A stretch of DNA of 64,000 bases from Pontibacter actiniarum (GTDB lineage: Bacteria > Bacteroidota > Bacteroidia > Cytophagales > Hymenobacteraceae), in contig NZ_CP021235.1 in the NCBI RefSeq assembly GCF_003585765.1, forward strand, positions 3,162,001 to 3,226,000. Reading direction: 5' to 3'. The notes under the pieces are model-generated. The model worked only from the letters and a program-made list of their open reading frames with translations. It did not search any database and was not told the DNA's origin. Shown one piece after another: positions 53,015 through 60,726 of the stretch. Numbering within the stretch: position 1 is the stretch's first letter; every line of letters starts with the position of its first letter. The position numbers and the translations under genes are program-made.

Positions 53015-53044
53015 TTGCACAGGCCACAAAAAAGCCTATTTTTG
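53015..53044 (+). promoter_or_regulatory. Promoter of sucD
   Basis: TTG at 53015-53017 and TATTTTTG at 53037-53044 are 19 bp apart, the best match to the Bacteroidota TTG / TAnnTTTG promoter in the window. The predicted start is near 53050, about 43 bp before the ATG. Confidence 0.7.
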
Positions 53045-53092
53045 CACTACCTTATAGTTCGACGGTCAATACACAAACTAAAAAAGATACAC

Positions 53093-53983
53093 ATGAGTGT
53101 TTTAGTAAATAAAGATTCGAAAGTGATTGTGCAGGGCTTCACAGGCTCGGAAGGTTCTTTCCACGCGTCACAGATGATTGAGTACGGCACAAACGTAGTT
53201 GGTGGTGTTACTCCGGGCAAAGGCGGCTCCAGCCACCTCGACCTGCCGGTTTTCAACACAGTAGAAGACGCTGTGAAAAAGACAGGGGCTGATGTGTCTA
53301 TCATTTTCGTTCCGCCAGCCTTTGCCGCTGACGCTATCATGGAGGCTGCTGCAGCCGGTATTAAAGTTATTGTGTGCATTACAGAGGGTATCCCTGTGAA
53401 AGACATGGTAGCCGCTAAAAACTACCTGCAGGGCAAGGATGTGACCCTGATCGGCCCTAACTGCCCGGGTGTTATCACGCCAGGCGAGGCGAAAGTTGGT
53501 ATCATGCCAGGCTTCGTGTTCAAGCAAGGCCGCATCGGTATCGTTTCTAAGTCTGGTACGCTGACCTATGAGGCCGCTGACCAGATTGTAAAAGCCGGCC
53601 TTGGTATTTCTACTGCTATCGGTATCGGTGGTGACCCGATCATCGGAACGCCTACAAAAGACGCCGTGCAGCTGCTGATGGAAGACCCTGAGACAGACGC
53701 AATCGTTATGATCGGTGAGATCGGCGGTAACTACGAAGCCATGGCTTCCAAGTACATCAGCGAGACAGGCAACAAGAAGCCAGTTGTAGGTTTCATCGCT
53801 GGCCAGACTGCTCCTGCAGGTCGCCGCATGGGCCACGCCGGTGCTATCGTGGGTGGTGCTGAGGATACAGCTGCCGCTAAAATGAAGATCATGCGTGAGA
53901 ACGGTATCCATGTGGTAGAGTCTCCTGCTGAAATTGGCGACGCAATGGTAAAAGCTCTGAAAGAGGCTGGTATCAACGCTTAG
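53093..53983 (+). CDS. sucD: Succinate-CoA ligase alpha subunit
   Basis: The CoA-binding subunit of the citric-acid-cycle ligase that links succinyl-CoA hydrolysis to nucleotide triphosphate. The 296 residues include [35 protein letters not shown], and the phosphohistidine His248 in [13 protein letters not shown] start at the ATG at 53093 (MSVLVNK); the longer frame from 53015 would overlap the promoter. The beta subunit gene sucC is not adjacent, which is common in Bacteroidota. Codons are more T-ending than in neighbours, as expected for a highly expressed gene. Confidence 0.97.
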   Translation: MSVLVNKDSKVIVQGFTGSEGSFHASQMIEYGTNVVGGVTPGKGGSSHLDLPVFNTVEDAVKKTGADVSIIFVPPAFAADAIMEAAAAGIKVIVCITEGIPVKDMVAAKNYLQGKDVTLIGPNCPGVITPGEAKVGIMPGFVFKQGRIGIVSKSGTLTYEAADQIVKAGLGISTAIGIGGDPIIGTPTKDAVQLLMEDPETDAIVMIGEIGGNYEAMASKYISETGNKKPVVGFIAGQTAPAGRRMGHAGAIVGGAEDTAAAKMKIMRENGIHVVESPAEIGDAMVKALKEAGINA

Positions 53984-53995
53984 TCATACTTTCTA

Positions 53996-54050
53996 AAGTA
54001 TAAAACAGGAGAGGCTGCCCCACAAAGGCAGCCTCTCCTGTTTTATACTT
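53996..54050. terminator. 24-bp terminator with AAGTATA / TATACTT at its base
   Basis: A perfect 24-bp inverted repeat, 53996-54019 and 54027-54050, with loop CCACAAA. The outer seven base pairs are exactly the abundant heptamer AAGTATA and its complement TATACTT. It follows sucD. Confidence 0.9.
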
Positions 54051-54349
54051 ATACCCACTGCAGAAGTGGCTTCTTTTATCAACTTCTGTGTCCCTTATCA
54101 CCTGTGCCTCTCTCACTGGATGCATGCCATACTTACTCTCCAGCGCCTGTGCTGTTGCGTGCCGCTGCTGCTGCAGCCGATGGCCCGCAGTAGCTCGTGA
54201 GTAGCTAAGGTTGCGAAAGAAAATAGCAGCAGAGGAAGTTTCAAGCCATCTTTCAGAAGAGCCAATGGCTTTACCAACTCTACCTTGTAACGCATTTGGA
54301 TAAGGTGCTCACCGCACCAGCGGTTCTCCTCCCCCGGCTGCCTTACACG
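54051..54349. other. Intergenic stretch between sucD and oxyR
   Basis: About 300 bp with no supported gene. A 60-codon open frame on the minus strand (54113-54295) lacks coding character. It is the downstream side of both flanking genes. Confidence 0.5.
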
Positions 54350-55294
54350 CTACTTTACCGCCACCACCTGCTCCTTCTTGCGCAGTTTGATAGCGTCCGG
54401 CACGGAGTCTATAATCTCCTGCCTGAGCGCCTCGATCAGCTTTTTCTTCAGGAAGCTGCGGTGCACCACCAGGCTCACCTCACGCAGCGGCTGCGGCTCC
54501 TCAAAAGGGTGCACCAGCTTCTGCTTCTCTTCCGGCATCTCCAGCACCGACAGCTCCGGCAGCAGGGTTAGCCCATGCTGGCTCTCCACAATCCGCTTGA
54601 GTGTTTCCAGAGAGCCGCTCTTATAGTCGAGGTGCCCGCTGCTGTCGCTCCCTCCGCCGCCGCCGCGGTTACAGATATTGAGGACCTGGCTCCGAAAGCA
54701 GTGCCCTTCATTGAGCACCCAGAGCTCGCTCATGTCCAACTGCCCCGCCTCTATGCGAGGGTGCTGCGCCAACGGGTGCTTTGGGTTGATGTAAGCCACA
54801 AAAGCCTCGTAGAAGAGCGGCAGCTCCTTTATGCTCTTGTTATCCAACGGTGTTACCAGCAGCCCCACATCCAGCAGCTCGTGGTTCAGCTTCTCTACAA
54901 TCTGATCTGTGAGCAGCTCCTGCACCACCACGCGCACCTGCGGGTGCTTCTCCAGAAAGCTCGTAACGAACAGTGGTATCAGGTAAGGGGCCAGCGTGGG
55001 GATAACACCGATGCGCAGCTCCCCGCTCAGCTCCTGCTGCTGGTTCTGCACCATCTCCTGTATCTTCTTGCTCTCGGCCAGCACCACGCGCGCCTGCGCT
55101 ATAATGTCCTTCCCCAGCTCGGTCGGGCGTACCGGTACGCGGCTGCGGTCAAACACCTGTACACCCAGCTCCTCCTCCAGCTTCTGCAGCTGCATGCTCA
55201 GGGTGGGCTGCGTAACGAAGCAGTGTTCTGCGGCTGTGGCAAAATGGCGGTGCGTGTCTACGGCTACTAAATATTCTAACTGTACGAGTGTCAT
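54350..55294 (-). CDS. oxyR: OxyR-type LysR peroxide sensor
   Basis: A 314-residue LysR-family regulator. N-terminal helix-turn-helix (residues 1-60, with HFATAAEHCFVTQPTLSMQL) and a substrate-binding-like sensor domain. The OxyR redox pair is present at the same numbers as in E. coli: Cys199 and Cys208 in EGHCFRSQVLNICNR. A glycine/serine-rich stretch (GGGGGSDSSG, about 211-220) follows directly, which is unusual. Oxidation of the pair by peroxide should activate it. It is divergent from dps, a classic OxyR target, supporting the call. Start is the ATG at 55294. Confidence 0.93.
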   Translation of the reverse strand: MTLVQLEYLVAVDTHRHFATAAEHCFVTQPTLSMQLQKLEEELGVQVFDRSRVPVRPTELGKDIIAQARVVLAESKKIQEMVQNQQQELSGELRIGVIPTLAPYLIPLFVTSFLEKHPQVRVVVQELLTDQIVEKLNHELLDVGLLVTPLDNKSIKELPLFYEAFVAYINPKHPLAQHPRIEAGQLDMSELWVLNEGHCFRSQVLNICNRGGGGGSDSSGHLDYKSGSLETLKRIVESQHGLTLLPELSVLEMPEEKQKLVHPFEEPQPLREVSLVVHRSFLKKKLIEALRQEIIDSVPDAIKLRKKEQVVAVK

Positions 55295-55370
55295 GGCAAA
55301 TTATTAGTTAGGCTGCCCCTGTGCGCCTACTGGCTTTCAGGCTAGTGTAAAGGTACATAATAGGTTTAAG

Positions 55371-55410
55371 CTATCAAAGTATAAAAACTATCAATTTGAT
55401 ATATATAGGT
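55371..55410. promoter_or_regulatory. Candidate OxyR operator between oxyR and dps
   Basis: CTATCAA occurs at 55371-55377 and 55388-55394, 17 bp apart, and TATCAATTTGATA at 55389-55401 is a perfect palindrome around one T. ATAG/CTAT half-sites and dyad symmetry recall OxyR sites. It lies 66 bp before the dps start and 77 bp before the oxyR start, the expected place. OxyR binding is inference. Confidence 0.5.
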
Positions 55411-55466
55411 ATTTGTGAGACATTTGTAACGACAACAACGAACAACAGAGAGATAAAACTAGAAAA

Positions 55467-55940
55467 ATGGAAAAACTATCAAACATCGGATTACAGAAAG
55501 AAGACAGCAGGCACGTGGCAGAGAAACTGAATGAGCTGCTGGCAAACTACCACCTGTACTACCAGAACCTGCGGGGCTTTCACTGGAACATCAAGGGGAT
55601 TCACTTCTTCCAGTTGCACGATAAGTTTGAGGAGCTTTACGGCAGCGCCCTATCCAGGATCGATGCCATCGCGGAGCGCATCCTGACAATCGGGCAGCAG
55701 CCGCTGCACACGTTCTCAGACTATATGCGCCTGTCCAGCATTAAGGAGGCAGCCAACCTGAGCGGCGACAAGGAAACGGTGTCTGCTACGCACCAGAACC
55801 TGAGCATACTGCTTGACCTGGAGCGCGAGATTCTGAAACTGGCGGCAGAAACGGGAGACGAAGGCACAGTAAGCCTCATCAGCGAAGACATTCACGAGAA
55901 CGAGAAGACCCTGTGGATGCTGAACGCCTTCCTAAGCTAG
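55467..55940 (+). CDS. dps: Dps-family DNA-protection protein
   Basis: A 157-residue Dps of normal length. The inter-subunit ferroxidase site is seen in LRGFHWNIKGIHFFQLHDKFEELY, with His39 and the acidic residues of HDKFEE. It lacks the lysine tail of the other Dps in this window, so it is more likely an iron and peroxide detoxifier than a strong DNA binder. It is divergent from oxyR and probably induced by it. Start is the ATG at 55467. No clear terminator; a weak hairpin lies near 56000. Confidence 0.94.
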   Translation: MEKLSNIGLQKEDSRHVAEKLNELLANYHLYYQNLRGFHWNIKGIHFFQLHDKFEELYGSALSRIDAIAERILTIGQQPLHTFSDYMRLSSIKEAANLSGDKETVSATHQNLSILLDLEREILKLAAETGDEGTVSLISEDIHENEKTLWMLNAFLS

Positions 55941-56142
55941 GCTGCCAAAGGTGCTGCCTGTACAGCACGCCCACAAACACACGAGCTCTGCCCTTGCTGC
56001 TTGCAAAAGGGCGAGGAAAACACAAATGCCTAGGACCTTCGCGCTCTGCGCATTTTATATATAGTTTATTTAGACAATAAGTATGGCGCGGCGGCTAAGA
56101 TTATCTCCTGTTGTCTTGCCGACCGCTGCCACACTTAGCTTT

Positions 56143-56150
56143 TAGTTTTG
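56143..56150 (+). promoter_or_regulatory. Candidate -7 element ahead of a small RNA
   Basis: TAGTTTTG matches TAnnTTTG exactly. The nearest TTG, at 56116-56118, is 24 bp upstream, slightly long. No open reading frame of note begins after it. Confidence 0.45.
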
Positions 56151-56154
56151 AATC

Positions 56155-56360
56155 CAATCCGAAAACTAAAGCAAAAACACACCATGCTACCTATTTAAGA
56201 AACAAGAACAGACACACGAGAGGGGCCGGCCCTGCCGGAGGAGAGATACTTATCGGCACAGCCTGCAGAGGCACACAGGCTGACAAGACCATAAACTAGT
56301 CCTACCAATTATAGCTAAGTTAAGTGTAAAGCACCCGCAGTTTCTGCGGGTGCTTTTTTA
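56155..56360 (+). ncRNA. Candidate structured small RNA, about 200 nt
   Basis: A non-coding stretch between a -7 match and a strong terminator. Local hairpins can be drawn from the sequence: a GC-rich palindrome around AGGGGCCGGCCCT, TGCCG pairing with CGGCA about 16 bases later, and GCCTG pairing with CAGGC, before the terminator stem at 56331-56353. The only ATG near the predicted start opens a frame of four codons. I do not recognise it as tmRNA, RNase P RNA, SRP RNA or a known riboswitch; 6S RNA is possible by size, but I cannot show it. Confidence 0.4.
56328..56360 (+). terminator. Intrinsic terminator with no protein gene upstream
   Basis: GCACCCGCAG at 56331-56340 and CTGCGGGTGC at 56344-56353 with a TTT loop and six T residues after it. 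No plus-strand protein gene ends nearby: dps ends 390 bp upstream. Confidence 0.88.
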
Positions 56361-56467
56361 TTAGCCGCTCCCCCCAAAGAAGTGCTGTGGGTGCTCCACT
56401 TAAAAAGCCTGTACACATTTAGTCCAACCTTGATACAAGGCTGTGAAGGGCGTTTGACTACGGTTGC

Positions 56468-56629
56468 TTATTCGCTAAGCCTTTCTATACATCGCTCTCT
56501 AACACGCCAGATTTCATCAAAGCCAAGGGCAAGTTTACCTTCCTGGAGCCATAGTCCCCCACGATAACCGGGGCTCACCTCCTGAATTACAGCAGGCGCT
56601 TTAACCTTTTCAACCCTGTGAAGGTATTT
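56468..56629 (-). pseudogene. Possible gene remnant, start lost
   Basis: On the minus strand a 53-codon frame, opened by a TAG at 56630-56632 and closed by TAA at 56468, has protein-like content: VEKVKAPAVIQEVSPGY, then a glycine/tryptophan block (RGGLWLQEGKLALGFDEIW) and an arginine-rich end. It has no plausible start codon near its left end. It could be the C-terminal relic of a deleted gene. I do not recognise the parent family, and chance cannot be ruled out. Confidence 0.3.
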
Positions 56630-56715
56630 CTATTACGGTTCTTTTAAACTAACTCGGTTGTGCTGGGCATGTAGCAGTGCAGCCTAAAACATGCACATAA
56701 CTTAACATATACCTC

Positions 56716-58203
56716 TTGAGCGTAAACTTCAAAGCCTTTTTGAAGGATGTCGGTAAGCTGCTTTACTTACCTGCCGTTTTTGCCTTCGTAACACTACCTG
56801 TTATTATTTATTTTAAGGAATGGTTTGCGTTGCCCCCGTTTGCCCTCATGGCAGTTGTCAGCTTTGGGGTCGGGCAGCTGCTGTTCCAACCTGTTAAGAG
56901 TTCTCAGGAATCAGCAGCAGGCTTGTCTATTATCTTCGTCACTGTTGCCTGGCTACTGCTCCCGCTCTTTGGCATTATTGCCTTCTACGGCACTGCCCTT
57001 GCCGCACCAGAAAACACCTACCCCGCAGTTTCGGTGTTCTTACAACCGACAAACTGCTTCTTCGAGTCCATGTCTGGCTTTACCGGAACGGGTCTCACCA
57101 TGGTAAAGAACCCCAGCCAGCTGCCCTACACCCTGCAGTGGGGGCGATCGTTTATGGAGTGGATAGGAGGCGTTGGTGTGATCATGCTTGCGTCCATGCT
57201 GTTAAGCTTCAACCACGACAAAGGGAAACTGTACCATGCCGAAACAAGAAAATGGACCATAGATGACGCTCCCGCCACAGCCACCATCAAAAAGATATGG
57301 TGGATTTACGTGGCATACACAGTCGCCTCCATCCTTACTTTTTACCTTGCCGGCATGCCTTTCTGGGAGGCGCTAAACCACGGCATGACGGCCATCGGCA
57401 CAGGTGGCTTTTCCGTTACACCAAGAAGCTTCACCGATTACTCTTCGCTGATCAAGGCCCTGGCAGTTGTTATTATGGTTGTAGGAGCGATAAACTTTAA
57501 AGCGCACTACCTGCTCATTTTCCGGCGCGATATCAAGTCCGTGTTAAAGCAGACGCAGCTGCGGTACTTTGCCGCACTGCTGGTCGTAGCCCTGCTTACC
57601 ATGGTTTTGATAAAGCCAGACACACCGTTTATCGACATCCTGTTTCAGGTTGCCTCCGCCTTAGGAACCTGCGGGCTCAACACCGCAAAGCTCAGCACCT
57701 GGGCCATGGCTCCCCTCTTTCTGTTAGTTGTTCTGATGCTCTTTGGAGGTAACGCTGGCTCTACTGCCGGGGGCATCAAAACGGAGCGTGTGGCGTGGTT
57801 TACGAAGGGGATCTGGAGGGGCGCGAAAAAGGCATGGCTGCCGGAGGACGAGGAGCCCCCGCTCTACTTTGATCAGGAGGCGAAGAAGCCCAAGGTAACA
57901 GATAGAAACATAGAGCAGGCTGCTGTTATTTATTTTATCTGGATGGCAACCCTTACAGTAGGCACGTTGTGCCTGTCGGTGCTTGTCGGCGACCAGTACA
58001 CCTTCGACCAGGTGGTATTTGACTCGGCCTCTGCCCTGAGCAATGTGGGGCTTAGCTCCGGCCTCACAGGGCCCGACCTGCCAAACAGTGCCAAGCTCCT
58101 CCTGACGGGACTCATGTGGGTAGGGCGCCTGGAGGTGATGGCGGTGGTCATTCTCCTGCTTTCTCCACTGTACATAGCCAAAAGCCACCACCCTAACACC
58201 TAA
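56716..58203 (+). CDS. trkH: TrkH-family potassium uptake protein
   Basis: A 495-residue inner-membrane K+ channel-like transporter. The four pore loops with filter glycines are visible: GFTGTGLT (121-128), MTAIGTGGFS, SALGTCGLNT and SALSNVGLSSG. Translation appears to begin at a TTG at 56716 (MSVNFKAFLKDVGKLLYL); I see no in-frame ATG upstream. The regulatory subunit TrkA is not in the window. A cytoplasmic loop rich in Trp, Glu and Pro (KKAWLPEDEEPPLYFDQEAK) interrupts the third and fourth repeat. Confidence 0.93.
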   Translation: MSVNFKAFLKDVGKLLYLPAVFAFVTLPVIIYFKEWFALPPFALMAVVSFGVGQLLFQPVKSSQESAAGLSIIFVTVAWLLLPLFGIIAFYGTALAAPENTYPAVSVFLQPTNCFFESMSGFTGTGLTMVKNPSQLPYTLQWGRSFMEWIGGVGVIMLASMLLSFNHDKGKLYHAETRKWTIDDAPATATIKKIWWIYVAYTVASILTFYLAGMPFWEALNHGMTAIGTGGFSVTPRSFTDYSSLIKALAVVIMVVGAINFKAHYLLIFRRDIKSVLKQTQLRYFAALLVVALLTMVLIKPDTPFIDILFQVASALGTCGLNTAKLSTWAMAPLFLLVVLMLFGGNAGSTAGGIKTERVAWFTKGIWRGAKKAWLPEDEEPPLYFDQEAKKPKVTDRNIEQAAVIYFIWMATLTVGTLCLSVLVGDQYTFDQVVFDSASALSNVGLSSGLTGPDLPNSAKLLLTGLMWVGRLEVMAVVILLLSPLYIAKSHHPNT

Positions 58204-58306
58204 CTTTGTTCAGCCATCTGCTGGCAGCAGTACCCTTTCGATGATGCGCCGCAGGGGCAATAGCGGTGGCCGTTAGCCTGTATCACAGAAGCGTACCTGC
58301 AAAACA

Positions 58307-58338
58307 AAACCGCCTGCCACAAATGCAGCAGGCGGTTT
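58307..58338 (-). terminator. Terminator after rny
   Basis: AAACCGCCTGC at 58307-58317 and GCAGGCGGTTT at 58328-58338, a perfect 11-bp stem with a 10-base loop; T-rich on the minus strand. It may also stop trkH transcripts from the other side. Confidence 0.82.
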
Positions 58339-58366
58339 AACCTTATTTAATAATCAAGTATACTGC

Positions 58367-59965
58367 TTATTTGGCGTAGCTGATGGCGCGCATCTCGCGG
58401 ATAACTGTAATCTTGATCTGGCCCGGGTACTGCATCTCCTTCTCTATCTTCTGCGAGATGTCGTAGGACAGCTGTGCGGCTTTCTCATCTGTTACATTGT
58501 CGGCGTCTACCATTACGCGCAGCTCGCGGCCAGCCTGGATGGCGTAGCACTGGTTTACACCGTCGAAAGAAACAGCGGCTTCTTCCAGCTCCTTCAGGCG
58601 CTTGATGTACGACTCCATGATCTCGCGGCGGGCACCCGGTCTTGAACCGGAGATGGCGTCGCAGGCCTGTACCAGCGGAGACACCATTGCGGTCATCTCC
58701 ACCTCGTCGTGGTGGGCACCGATGGCGTTACACACATCCGGGTGCTCTTTATACTTCTTGGCCAGCTCCATACCGATGATCGCGTGCGGCAGCTCCGGCT
58801 CGTCCGGGGTTACCTTACCGATATCGTGCAACAGACCGGCGCGCTTGGCGTGCTTCACGTTCAGGCCAAGCTCGGCGGCCATGGTGGCGCAAAGGTTGGC
58901 TACCTCACGCGAGTGCTGCAGCAGGTTTTGGCCATAAGAAGAGCGGAATCGCATGCGGCCCACCATCTTGATCAGTTCCGGGTGCAGCCCGTGGATGCCC
59001 AGGTCAATGGCGGTGCGCTCACCGATCTCTACAATCTCTTCCTCAATGTTCTTGCGGGTCTTGGTCACCACCTCCTCAATGCGGGCAGGGTGAATACGGC
59101 CGTCGGCCACCAGGCGGTGCAGCGACAGGCGTGCGATTTCGCGGCGAACCGGGTCAAAGCCAGAGATAATGATCGCTTCCGGCGTGTCGTCTACGATGAT
59201 CTCCACACCCGTGGCAGCCTCTAAGGCACGTATGTTACGCCCTTCGCGGCCAATGATCTTGCCTTTGATGTCGTCGCTCTCGATGTTGAACACCGACACG
59301 CAGTTCTCAATGGCGTGCTCGGCGGCAGTCCGCTGGATGGTTTCGATAACGATTTTCTTGGCTTCTTTGGTAGCGGTAAGCTTTGCCTGCGCCACAATAT
59401 CTTTGATGTGCGACGAAGCGTGCGACTGGGCCTCATTCTTCAGGGCCTCCACCAGCTGCTCGCGGGCCTCGGCGGCTGTCAGGCCGGCAATCTTCTCCAG
59501 CTGGCCAACGATCTCCTGGTGCTGCTGCTCTACCTCCTCTTTGCGCTTGTTAAGCTGCTCCTGCTGCGCCTGCAGGTTGTTTCGCTCTTTATCCAGCTGC
59601 GCCTGCAAACCGTCTTTCTCTTTCTGCAGATCGGCCTCCAGGCGCTTGGCCTGCTCCATTTGCTTCTGTACCTGCTGCTCGCGCTGCTTTACCTTGTTCT
59701 CGTTCTGGATGATGATGTTCTTCTTCTTGTTCGTCTCCTCCTCGAACTCAGACTTCATTTTCAGGTATTTCTCCTTCGCCTCCAGAATACGGTCTTTTTT
59801 GATGCTCTCGGCGTTGATCTCTGCCTCGCGAACAATGTTCTTGGCGCGCTGACGCGCGTCTTCCTCCTGCTGCTTGTATACTTTCTGCAGCAGGGAGCGC
59901 CCTATGTACACGCCCACTCCGAGCGCTACAAGAGCTGTTAGTAAAATGTAAAGGATATCGGGCAT
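58367..59965 (-). CDS. rny: Ribonuclease Y
   Basis: The membrane-anchored endoribonuclease that starts decay of many mRNAs. The 532 residues read: N-terminal membrane anchor ([19 protein letters not shown]), a long coiled coil (about 30-165), a KH domain with IIGREGRNI (237-245), and an HD domain with the metal pair His380-Asp381 in LLHDIGKV and GAHHDEVEM. Length is as usual. It lies 112 bp after zapA in the same direction. Confidence 0.97.
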   Translation of the reverse strand: MPDILYILLTALVALGVGVYIGRSLLQKVYKQQEEDARQRAKNIVREAEINAESIKKDRILEAKEKYLKMKSEFEEETNKKKNIIIQNENKVKQREQQVQKQMEQAKRLEADLQKEKDGLQAQLDKERNNLQAQQEQLNKRKEEVEQQHQEIVGQLEKIAGLTAAEAREQLVEALKNEAQSHASSHIKDIVAQAKLTATKEAKKIVIETIQRTAAEHAIENCVSVFNIESDDIKGKIIGREGRNIRALEAATGVEIIVDDTPEAIIISGFDPVRREIARLSLHRLVADGRIHPARIEEVVTKTRKNIEEEIVEIGERTAIDLGIHGLHPELIKMVGRMRFRSSYGQNLLQHSREVANLCATMAAELGLNVKHAKRAGLLHDIGKVTPDEPELPHAIIGMELAKKYKEHPDVCNAIGAHHDEVEMTAMVSPLVQACDAISGSRPGARREIMESYIKRLKELEEAAVSFDGVNQCYAIQAGRELRVMVDADNVTDEKAAQLSYDISQKIEKEMQYPGQIKITVIREMRAISYAK

Positions 59966-60077
59966 AACTATAAGCGTTTATGGTTTATAACACGTATAGC
60001 AAGTGCCTGCAAAGGGAACAGTGTGTGCGGCTTTTAGCCCTAAACGAAGTATAAACAGGACCGCCTGCGGCCGCTGC

Positions 60078-60365
60078 CTATTTATTAACTGATGATAAGA
60101 GATCGTCCAGAAGATTAAGTTGCTGGTCTACCTGGGATACATGCGAGGCTCTTTCCTCATCCAGCTTCATCTTCTCCACCATGGTCTCAAACGCCACCAT
60201 AGCCAATAGATCCTGCTTGTCCTGTATACCAAACTGATCTTTGAAAAAGCGCAAGCGCTCGTTCAGGATCTTTCCGACTGCTCTGATTCTCTCCTCTTCC
60301 TCTTCCTTCACCCGCATCGGATACTCGCGTTCCGCGATGCGAATCTTTATCGATAATTCACTCAT
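60078..60365 (-). CDS. zapA: Cell division protein ZapA
   Basis: A 95-residue FtsZ-associated protein that cross-links Z-ring filaments. It opens with MSELSIKIRIAEREYPMRVK, the conserved ZapA head, and has the central helix (FGIQDKQDLLAMVAFETMVE) and a coiled-coil tail. It follows the small coiled-coil gene by 60 bp and precedes rny, all on the minus strand. Confidence 0.92.
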   Translation of the reverse strand: MSELSIKIRIAEREYPMRVKEEEEERIRAVGKILNERLRFFKDQFGIQDKQDLLAMVAFETMVEKMKLDEERASHVSQVDQQLNLLDDLLSSVNK

Positions 60366-60425
60366 CCGTTGCGTTGGTTATGGTTACGCTTACCCGTCCT
60401 TTCTGAGTTCATACAGCACTCGTAC

Positions 60426-60722
60426 TTAGTCTTGTAGGTAAGCAATACACTTATCAATCTCTCTGATGTATTCGTTCAGCTTGAGCTTTAACTCTGTCGA
60501 ATTTGCAGTGTTTCCTGCTATCGTATCTACAATTTTAGCAATATTCTCTTGATTTTGAAAATTTTTTATCTGCTCATCTTTCTCCTCCAGCAAACCCTCC
60601 AGCTGCTTTAGCTGCTCCTGTGCGCGCACGAGCCGCTGCTGCACCTCTGTATGGCGCTGAATGAGCTTTCGCAGTTTATCCTCAATATGCTGGAGTTGTT
60701 GTAATTGCTTTTCCTTTGGCAT
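60426..60722 (-). CDS. Small coiled-coil protein, ZapB-like position
   Basis: A 98-residue protein that is almost all heptad-type coiled coil (LQHIEDKLRKLIQRHTEVQQ, EQLKQLEGLLEEKDEQIKNF) with a short C-terminal helix (LNEYIREIDKCIAYL). I start at the ATG at 60722 (MPKEKQLQQL), 4 bp after the pheT stop codon. It sits directly before zapA, and proteins of this kind may form a ZapA partner akin to ZapB; that is inference from position and coiled coil, not from homology. Confidence 0.8.
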   Translation of the reverse strand: MPKEKQLQQLQHIEDKLRKLIQRHTEVQQRLVRAQEQLKQLEGLLEEKDEQIKNFQNQENIAKIVDTIAGNTANSTELKLKLNEYIREIDKCIAYLQD

Positions 60723-60726
60723 AACA

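Larger units (their letters stand above)
55941..56715. other. 775-bp stretch without a confirmed protein gene
   Basis: Between dps and trkH. It contains a candidate small RNA bounded by a promoter-like element and a terminator (56143-56360) and a coding-like remnant on the minus strand (56468-56629). Short plus-strand open frames at 56111-56299 and 56382-56567 do not look coding. The last 100 bp before trkH are AT-rich. Confidence 0.6.

Noticed and set aside
54113..54295. 60-codon frame between sucD and oxyR
   Set aside because: No domain, signal or promoter; lies on the downstream side of both flanking genes.
56111..56299. 62-codon plus-strand frame over the small-RNA candidate
   Set aside because: Starts before the promoter-like element and has low-complexity, non-protein-like content.
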